Positions 9,301-14,525 of a stretch of 64,000 nt of DNA are shown here, in pieces (positions within the stretch are counted from its first letter, which is position 1; each line of letters begins with the position of its first letter). Source of the stretch: Streptosporangium amethystogenes (GTDB lineage Bacteria > Actinomycetota > Actinomycetes > Streptosporangiales > Streptosporangiaceae); contig NZ_JOEQ01000033.1 of NCBI RefSeq assembly GCF_000721075.1, positions 1 to 64,000 on the forward strand, read 5' to 3'. The position numbers and the translations under genes are program-made. Below the pieces are notes generated by a model. It was not told the origin of the DNA and did not search any database. It worked only from the letters and a program-made list of their open reading frames with translations.

Positions 9301-9486
9301 GGCAGCCACGTGCTGCTATTCACCCGGGAACGCAAGGAAGACGAGAACGGCTACCCCGAACCATTCGTCTTCCACGGCACCGCCCGATACGTGGAACACC
9401 AGGGTGAGAGACCCATGGCCGTGACCTGGCGGCTTGATGAGGAGATGCCAGCCGATTTGTTCCGTCGCGCTGCTATCGCGGGGTAA
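6400..9486 (+). CDS. PLD-nuclease / superfamily 2 helicase / DUF3427 defence-type protein
   Basis: This is a 1028-residue multidomain protein. A phospholipase-D-like nuclease domain lies at about 105-260 (LHAKAWLL near 208, then YIGSSNLSRAAL). A superfamily 2 helicase follows with Walker A ATGTGKT near 333, DEFHH near 427, LTATPER near 452 and motif VI QLGRGLRR near 630. The C-terminal region of about 300 residues fits DUF3427 (ARYSADEILAALGW, and FHGTARYV near the end). Proteins of this layout recur in bacterial defence islands. The helicase probably moves along or unwinds DNA while the PLD domain or the neighbouring SRA nuclease cuts. GTG 6400 is preceded by AGGAGA. The gene is moderately AT-richer than its surroundings. 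Confidence 0.85.
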   Translation: MDDAPVLGLYDSLVTNELVQQMASWRKSGYLIEVSQVDREEVAHLLGRFIGEAAARAMVTLKNTDEQVELANRILLRLAEPKSIEDGPNRLLSVIKDAPGAVLPERPLTSLSEAALLTNAREDPNLAHELAAELASADRVDLLCAFVKWSGLRILEKPLAELRHRGVPLRVITTTYMGATERRALDRLVDDFGAEIRISYEQNATRLHAKAWLLRRRTGFDTAYIGSSNLSRAALLDGLEWNVRLSSVTTPRLLDKFEGTFDSYWNRQQFEAYDPKTDSERLDEALSRSKSGERIFDIPALLPHPFPHQIEMLGDLDVERTVHDRHRNLLVAATGTGKTVVAAFDYRNLQQRLGRRPSLLFVAHRKEILQQAMRTYRQVLAAPDFGELHVGDDQSRRWQHVFASVQSLNSRGIGTFTADHFDVVVIDEFHHAAATTYRRIIDHLKPKELLGLTATPERADGTWVQDEFFDRHISSELRLWDALDEDLLCPFHYFGINDETDLSSVAWLRGSYLGRELDEALAGDSDRARLVFNALLDKVSDLQAVRGLGFCISVRHAHFMAEFFTEAGLESLAVDGSTDPVERRAALTALRDGKVKFLFAVDLFNEGLDIPDVNTLLLLRPTESATVFLQQLGRGLRRTPDKDVLTVLDFVGQHRKEYRFGNRFHALTGFTRGRLQQQVDKDFPLLPSGCQIVLDRVTKDRLIAELKVQLNATISTLTQEIRSLAEMSLINYLEATGRDIHDIYRNRRYWTSLLRRTGLIKEDASPIEDALGRRVRALLHVDDQRRAEAYSRLLRSDGPSYSQCSLADQTFARMLFFSFWRDGGGFNSYDEALAQLRAEPALCEEIRQVIAYGAERPRYVARPLPEPLGQVPLAVNARYSADEILAALGWAKLGGSMTSTMREGVVWIPTTQCDALFVTLHKNEKEFSPQTMYRDFALTPTLFHWESQHRTSAQSVTGLRYQNHERDGSHVLLFTRERKEDENGYPEPFVFHGTARYVEHQGERPMAVTWRLDEEMPADLFRRAAIAG

Positions 9487-9565
9487 CACAGGGTCTCTGG
9501 CCATATAAAGACCGGCACTGATGTCTTCCATGAGCAGTAGAGCAATTAATTAAGCGACATTTTTC

Positions 9566-9599
9566 TTCCGCCAATGAGATGATCATCTCATTGGCGGAA
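9566..9599. terminator. 34-bp perfect palindrome between convergent genes
   Basis: TTCCGCCAATGAGATGA is followed immediately by its exact reverse complement. It lies between the helicase stop (9486) and the convergent DUF397 stop (9688). A T run (TTTTTC) lies on its left side only. It is best read as a bidirectional terminator. Confidence 0.6.
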
Positions 9600-9687
9600 T
9601 TGAGATCTCCTGCTACAACCTCGAACGCACTTCCGGCAACATCTGTCACTTGCCATGGAGGATCCGGCTGAACCATTGATTAGCTAA

Positions 9688-9891
9688 TCAGACCTCGAAG
9701 GATCCGTTCTTGATGCCGCCGATGAAGGTCCGCCATTCGGCGCTAGCAAAGCGCAGAACAGGCCCGTTCGGGTCTTTGCTGTCCCGTACGGCACGACCCC
9801 CGTCTGGGAGCTCTGCCATCTCTACGCAGTTGTCCTGCTGAGCACTCTTGCTGCTCTTGCGCCAGGTGAGTACAGGGGTGATTCGGTCCAC
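9688..9891 (-). CDS. DUF397 protein
   Basis: This 67-residue protein has the DUF397 signature: an N-terminal WRKSSKS motif, then NCVEMAEL, then AVRDSKDPNGPVLRF and a C-terminal W-F helix. DUF397 proteins are small partners of WhiJ-like XRE regulators in actinomycetes, where they modulate DNA binding and affect development and antibiotic production. The gene starts five bases after the XRE gene stop, on the same strand, so the pair is one operon. Confidence 0.92.
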   Translation of the reverse strand: MDRITPVLTWRKSSKSAQQDNCVEMAELPDGGRAVRDSKDPNGPVLRFASAEWRTFIGGIKNGSFEV

Positions 9892-9896
9892 GGTTG

Positions 9897-10754
9897 TTAC
9901 CTCTCCTCCTGCTTTAGTTGATCAACCAGGGCAGTCACATAGTGTACGGACTGCTCGACGGTCAGAGCGGCCGCTACCACGCGATTAAACATGAGCGCAT
10001 ACGCCTGAACCTCCTCTGGGCGCTCCAAAAAGAGATTGTCTGTTGGTGTCTCCAGATAGACAAGTGATGGATCCAGATCGCCCATAAAGTCCAGGACGAC
10101 GAATCCGCTACCCATCGCCGCATGTGCCCCGATCGAGTCAGGCAGCACCTGCACGGTGATATTGGGTTGTCTCGCCATGTTGACGAGGCGTGCGAGCTGT
10201 TCAGCCATGACGGCCGGGCCGCCAACCATCTTCCTCAGTGCTGCCTCATCGACGACGGCCCAGAGCTGGGGTGGGTTGTCGCGAGTGAGGATCGCCTGCC
10301 GAGCCAAGCGCGCCTCAACGTGCCGTCGCACAGCAGCCTGATCAAGAACCTGTCCAGCTTGGAAGACTGCTGTGGCGTAGGCGGCTGTTTGCAGCAGGCC
10401 CGGGATGGTCACGAGCTCGACAGTGCGGATCTGGGTCGCTTCCGCTTCGAAGCCAGGAAGGCTGCCACCGAACACATCCTTGTACTTGGCCCACCAGCCT
10501 TTTTCGCGGGACTGACGAGCAAGGTCGAGTATCGCCTCGCGCACAGCGGGATCGATGACGTTGTAAAGGTCTAGCAGGAGACGAACGTTACCGATATCGG
10601 GCAGAACCCACTTGTTCTGCTCCATGTGGGTGAGGCGGCCCCGTGACCATTCCAAGCGCTTGGCAACTTCATCGTGCGTGAGACCAGCTTGCTCGCGTAG
10701 CCGAATGAGCTCAGCACTCAGACGCCGTCGTTTGACAGTTGGACTGCCGATCAT
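9897..10754 (-). CDS. WhiJ-like XRE regulator (HTH + DUF5753)
   Basis: A 285-residue regulator. The N-terminal XRE helix-turn-helix (about 10-65: LREQAGLTHDEVAKRLEW, then SRGRLTHMEQNK) is followed by the DUF5753 domain with its hallmark IPGLLQTAAYA and VQVLPDSIGAHAAM. WhiJ-type proteins act with DUF397 partners to repress development genes. ATG 10754 is preferred because family members begin near that point (SPTVKRRRL). GTG 10769 is possible but has no ribosome-binding site. It is divergent from the RsbW-like ATPase operon, matching the abaA-type paralogous loci of streptomycetes. Confidence 0.9.
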   Translation of the reverse strand: MIGSPTVKRRRLSAELIRLREQAGLTHDEVAKRLEWSRGRLTHMEQNKWVLPDIGNVRLLLDLYNVIDPAVREAILDLARQSREKGWWAKYKDVFGGSLPGFEAEATQIRTVELVTIPGLLQTAAYATAVFQAGQVLDQAAVRRHVEARLARQAILTRDNPPQLWAVVDEAALRKMVGGPAVMAEQLARLVNMARQPNITVQVLPDSIGAHAAMGSGFVVLDFMGDLDPSLVYLETPTDNLFLERPEEVQAYALMFNRVVAAALTVEQSVHYVTALVDQLKQEER

Positions 10755-11016
10755 TGGCCCTCTTTTCACACGTCAAATGAGCGAATCACACAATTTAACC
10801 GCTGAAACCAGACAATATCGGCGATGAAATATTGGCCTTGAAAATTCTGCTGCCAGCCATCACCATGTGAGAGTATCCATCACCCAGAGTGATGGGAATG
10901 TAACTCTTGCCTAATGTGCCTTTTGGACTCTCGGGAAGCTTTCAGAGCTAAATACCCGCATGTGGGTCGTTATGAGCTCAGGTAGTCCAACAGCGCTACC
11001 ACTAGGCCAGGAGGCC

Positions 11017-11059
11017 AAAAAACGGTTCTGCCAGGCGAATGGCGTCGCCTGGCAGAACC
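11017..11059 (-). terminator. Perfect 15-bp hairpin with U tract, minus strand
   Basis: GGTTCTGCCAGGCGA (11024-11038) and its exact complement (11045-11059) flank a 6-base loop. Read on the minus strand it is followed by six T residues (A run at 11017-11022), the classic intrinsic-terminator form. It sits in the 5' region of the plus-strand operon, just upstream of GGAGG (11073-11077). Confidence 0.6.
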
Positions 11060-11085
11060 TCGTCCGCACATCGGAGGTGCGAACT

Positions 11086-11469
11086 GTGCTCCACAGTAGT
11101 AGGACCCCGAAGATCGTCCGGGTCCGCTGGCATGCCGAGCAGCCGCCGACTCCCCTCGGGTGCCGCTGGTGCGGTCATCCCCCGTACGCGCACGACGCCG
11201 CCAGCCTGCCGCACCGGCCCGGTCACCTGTGGGAGCAGCCCACCCCGGCCCAGGTCCGTACCCGCATGACGGCCCGGCGGCGTCTCGGACTCTGCGGTCG
11301 GCTACCCGCGCCTCCCGTACCGACCACCGTGACCCCGCGTCCGACGAACCGTTCTCCCATCGGCCGGGGACGCCACTCGCGACCGGCCGCACCGCCGTAC
11401 GGGCGCGAATCGCCACCAGGCCTGCGGCCCGGCAGGCGCGAGGCGTACCGGAAGGGGATGACAGCATGA
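11086..11469 (+). CDS. Small CxxC zinc-ribbon-like protein
   Basis: The protein is about 127 residues from GTG 11086, which has GGAGG eight bases upstream. A start at ATG 10960 would run through the hairpin and is less likely. A single CRWCGHPPYAHD motif followed by WEQPTPAQVRTRMTARR resembles small actinobacterial metal-ribbon-like proteins encoded before RsbW-like ATPases. GC3 is high, supporting coding. The C-terminal half is Pro/Arg-rich and low in complexity. The stop overlaps the next start (ATGA), so the proteins are coupled. Confidence 0.55.
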   Translation: MLHSSRTPKIVRVRWHAEQPPTPLGCRWCGHPPYAHDAASLPHRPGHLWEQPTPAQVRTRMTARRRLGLCGRLPAPPVPTTVTPRPTNRSPIGRGRHSRPAAPPYGRESPPGLRPGRREAYRKGMTA

Positions 11470-11831
11470 GCACACCTCTCGTCGAGACGGAGAACCTCTG
11501 GCACGAACCCGGCGACGACCCCCGCGCGCTGCGCACGCTGACGCTCCGCTTCCCCGACTGGCGTCCCTGGTACGGCAAGAGCACCGGACACTGGTGGGCC
11601 CTCTCCCCCACCCGCTACCGGCAGCACATCGGCCTCGTCGAGGCCGACACCCCCGCCGAGCTGGCCGCCCGGATGCAGCACATCGAGGACTTTCACCCTC
11701 GCCCCGACCACCGGACGATCGTCGCGGTGCCGCACCCCGAAAACCCCGACGGGGACAACGAGACCACAGGCAAGGGAGGTGACCAGGATGACCGTACGAC
11801 TGCTGTCCGTCCTCGTCGGCGTGCTCGCTGA
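11466..11831 (+). CDS. Hypothetical protein of the anti-sigma-like operon
   Basis: This 121-residue protein starts at ATG 11466 with GAAGGGG upstream. The core FPDWRPWYGKSTGHWWAL, then LVEADTPAELAARMQHIE, fits the short actinomycete proteins found beside RsbW-like ATPases. They look like a small alpha/beta fold and are uncharacterised. The gene overlaps the upstream gene by 4 bases and the downstream ATPase by 44 bases, so all three proteins should be made together. It has no membrane segment. Confidence 0.7.
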   Translation: MSTPLVETENLWHEPGDDPRALRTLTLRFPDWRPWYGKSTGHWWALSPTRYRQHIGLVEADTPAELAARMQHIEDFHPRPDHRTIVAVPHPENPDGDNETTGKGGDQDDRTTAVRPRRRAR

Positions 11832-12345
11832 CCGCCTCCGGACCACAACCGGCGACACCACCGGACCGGCCACCACGATGTGGTCACCGCACCTGGGCCG
11901 GATCCCCGGCTGGTCGACGACACCGAACCACACCCCCGTCATCTCCCAGCGCTTCTCGGCCACCACCGACCAGGTCAGACCCGCACGCACCTTCGTCGCC
12001 GACATCCTCGGCGACGACCACCCGCTCCGCGACGACGCCATACTCCTCACCAGCGAACTCGCCACCAACGCCATCGAACACTCCGCCAGGCCAATCGACG
12101 CCGAACCGGCCGGCGCCGGAACCGCGGACACCACACCACCGGAGTTCGTCGTCACGGTGGCCTTCACCCCGCACGGCGTCATCATCACCGTCCAGGACCC
12201 CGGCTCCGCCCAGATCCCCCGCGTCAGAACCCCCCGCCCCAACGCCACCGGCGGCCGAGGACTCCTCCTCGTCAACGAACTCGCCACCCGCTGGGGCTTC
12301 CACCGCGCCCCCACTGGAACCGTCATCTGGTTCGAACTCACCTGA
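11788..12345 (+). CDS. RsbW-like ATP-binding protein (GHKL anti-sigma kinase family)
   Basis: A 185-residue protein with a HATPase_c fold. The N box is LLTSELATNAIEHS, the G1 box VQDPGS and the G2 box GGRGLLLVNELATRWG. Many actinomycete homologues are orphan anti-sigma or switch kinases. ATG 11788 has AGGGAGG eight bases upstream; GTG 11779 is an alternative. The acidic, His/Thr-rich insert between N and G1 boxes is longer than in RsbW. Its position opposite a WhiJ/DUF397 pair matches the abaA-type architecture linked to differentiation and secondary metabolism. Confidence 0.88.
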   Translation: MTVRLLSVLVGVLADRLRTTTGDTTGPATTMWSPHLGRIPGWSTTPNHTPVISQRFSATTDQVRPARTFVADILGDDHPLRDDAILLTSELATNAIEHSARPIDAEPAGAGTADTTPPEFVVTVAFTPHGVIITVQDPGSAQIPRVRTPRPNATGGRGLLLVNELATRWGFHRAPTGTVIWFELT

Positions 12346-12432
12346 CAACCCGACGTGACGGCGCGAGCCTGGAGGAGCAGCGCCGTCACGTCCTCAACCA
12401 ACTGAGCCACGCGGTTCGAGCACTGTCGGATA

Positions 12433-13242
12433 TCAGAACTGTCCGAATGCCTGCTCTGTCGGCCTGTTCTGGTAGCGAAGGTGGACGACGTCACGCCTCC
12501 GCTGACCGAGGTACCAGTCGGCGGCCTCATCTGTGTCGATAGTTGCCCGCAGTATGCCGGTGCTGTTGGCGGGCAGTTCGGCGAGACCCTCTCCGCGTGG
12601 CGAGATGATCATGCTGGGGCAGTGCTGGTGGGGATCGGCGACGTTGGCGGCGAGGACGAACCGCTGGTTTTCTGCGGCTCGGCTGATCAGGTGGCTTCGC
12701 CAGACTCCGGCCGACTCGGTGAGATTGGCGGCATGGGTGAGGTAGATGAAGGCTTGTGCTCCTGCGTCGGCTAGGTACTGCCATTGTTCGGGAAAGCGGA
12801 TCTCGCGGCAGATCTGGACGCCGACGGTGAGGGGGCCATCAGCCAGGCGGAGTTGGAGCGTGGTGAGCTCGGATCCGGCCTCCAGCAGGCCGCGCTCGTT
12901 CATCGCCAAGTTGATCTTCCGATAGGTCCATCTGGTGCCGTGCGGTGAGAAGTAAAGGGCGGTGTTCCACCAGGCACCGTGCTCGAAGAGCAGTGAGCCG
13001 CAGAACAGGTGCACCGCTTTCTCGCGCACCAACGTGGTGACATGGTCGATGGCGCGTGCGAGCGCCGTGGGGTCAAGGCGGCTGAGAACCGACAGGTCAG
13101 AGCCGTAACCCGACAGGGCGCCCTCGGGGAGCACGACGATCTCGTCCGGCTGAGCTTCGGCCAGGACCATCGCGATGGTCGACAGATTCTCTGCGATGTC
13201 CCAGGTGATGGGGATCTGCACAACCACTATCGACGCTTTCAT
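12433..13242 (-). CDS. Carbon-nitrogen hydrolase (nitrilase superfamily)
   Basis: A 269-residue protein of normal length for the superfamily. The Glu-Lys-Cys triad is visible: Glu40 in LPEGALSGYG, Lys109 in YRKINL and Cys145 in QICREIRFPE. These enzymes hydrolyse amides or nitriles, or form N-carbamoyl products, through a thioester on the Cys. The substrate is not evident. The gene is monocistronic or linked to the short remnant upstream of it. Its start overlaps that remnant by four bases (ATGA). Confidence 0.9.
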   Translation of the reverse strand: MKASIVVVQIPITWDIAENLSTIAMVLAEAQPDEIVVLPEGALSGYGSDLSVLSRLDPTALARAIDHVTTLVREKAVHLFCGSLLFEHGAWWNTALYFSPHGTRWTYRKINLAMNERGLLEAGSELTTLQLRLADGPLTVGVQICREIRFPEQWQYLADAGAQAFIYLTHAANLTESAGVWRSHLISRAAENQRFVLAANVADPHQHCPSMIISPRGEGLAELPANSTGILRATIDTDEAADWYLGQRRRDVVHLRYQNRPTEQAFGQF

Positions 13243-13445
13243 GAGTTCTTCCTTCGGCGACTGACGTCGGCAGCGTAGGTTATCCAGTCGCCAGAGGAGG
13301 CTCGTTGCCAGGCGACATCGATGTGGATGCCGAGCATATGGGCGAGGATGGCGGCAGGGAGTGCCGATGCCACCTCCTCCGCTGAGCTGCTGCGCGAGAC
13401 TCTCGTCCAGCAGTTGCGCAAGCGAGGATTCAATGGTCTGGTCAC
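13239..13445 (-). pseudogene. C-terminal remnant of a tyrosine recombinase/integrase-like protein
   Basis: The 68-codon frame ends with LPAAILAHMLGIHIDVAWQR, then SSGDWITYAADVSRR. This resembles the tail of actinobacterial site-specific recombinases (a second helix-turn-helix-like segment followed by W-x-x-Y). The preceding 20 or so residues are out of frame: an alternative frame reads ESSLAQLLDESLAQQL, giving a coherent helix. The gene is therefore truncated and frameshifted. It suggests an integrative element once sat here. Confidence 0.45.
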
Positions 13446-13602
13446 GATCTCCTGGCCTGCGACGAACTGAACGACGAACGGGTCAGGACGCGCTGTGACT
13501 TAGCACTTCACCTGGCGGGGCTGAGCGCTCTAGTTGGCGAGCTGATCTCTGTTTAGCAACGGTGCGGATGTCGTTGCAGAGTGGGCGCGTAGGGTCGTCG
13601 GC

Positions 13603-14343
13603 ATGGCACTGCGACCTGTTCAGGTGAACATAAAGGCTCTTGATGCCTCGGCGGTCGGCCGATTCTGGGCGGAGGCGCTCGGCTGGAGCGCTTACAGCCC
13701 CGGCGTGACCACCTACGTCGGACCCGTCGGCGGCTTGGTCTGGCCGGACCCGGTCGCCGTCTGCATCGACGTCGTTCCCGTCCCGGAACTCAAGACAACA
13801 ACGAAGAACCGTGTGCACCTCGATCTCGCCACCACCTCTGTGGCCCATCAGGCGGAGTTGGTCGCACGCCTCCAGGATCTCGGTGCCACGCCCGCCGACG
13901 TGGGCCAGGGCAAAGTGCCGTGGACGGTCCTCGCCGACCCGGAGGGCAACGAGTTCTGCGTGCTGGAGCCTCGGGAGATCTACCGGGACACCGGGCCTAT
14001 CGCCGCGGTGGTGGTCGACTGTGAGGATCCGCGGGCCATGGCTCGGTTCTGGGGTGAGGCGATGGACTGGACCCTGCACGAGGTGACCGACGATCATGCA
14101 GCGTCGCGCTCCGCCAAGGGGGTCGGCCCGTATCTCGAGTTCCTCCGCACGCCCGGTGTGAAGACCGTGCCCGACCGCGTCCATCTTGACCTGCTGCCGT
14201 ACCCCGGTGACGACAAATCAGCGGAGGTGGCCCGACTGCGGACCCTCGGCGCCACCGACCTCGACCTCGGCCAGGGCGATGTCCCGTGGACGTGCCTGGC
14301 CGACCCGGAGGGCCACGAGTTCTGCGTCCTCGGCCCGTCCTGA
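13603..14343 (+). CDS. Two-domain VOC-family (glyoxalase-like) protein
   Basis: A 246-residue protein made of two homologous VOC halves of about 120 residues. Each ends in nearly the same signature (VPWTVLADPEGNEFCVLEP and VPWTCLADPEGHEFCVLGP). Internal duplication gives one full metal-binding barrel. Metal ligands are plausible (HLDL in each half, and the Glu in the ending motif). VOC proteins include dioxygenases, isomerases and antibiotic-binding proteins. The reaction cannot be assigned. It is isolated, reading toward the STAND gene. Confidence 0.9.
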   Translation: MALRPVQVNIKALDASAVGRFWAEALGWSAYSPGVTTYVGPVGGLVWPDPVAVCIDVVPVPELKTTTKNRVHLDLATTSVAHQAELVARLQDLGATPADVGQGKVPWTVLADPEGNEFCVLEPREIYRDTGPIAAVVVDCEDPRAMARFWGEAMDWTLHEVTDDHAASRSAKGVGPYLEFLRTPGVKTVPDRVHLDLLPYPGDDKSAEVARLRTLGATDLDLGQGDVPWTCLADPEGHEFCVLGPS

Positions 14344-14525
14344 CGGGGAGAGGACGGCGTTCCCAGTCTCCGAGGTCATCGGGAGGCGACTGGGACAGCT
14401 CCGCCCAGCCGCGCAACCACCCTCGGGTGGCGGAGGTCGGTGGCAGAAACTCCTGGGCCGGTTTGGGGGCCATCGAAATCCCGGTCGGCTTTACTTTCCC
14501 GGTCATTGGGTGATCCTCTGTCCGA

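Noticed and set aside
11223..12530. 435-codon minus-strand frame opposite the RsbW-like ATPase operon
   Set aside because: Val/Arg-rich shadow; the N, G1 and G2 boxes are on the plus strand.
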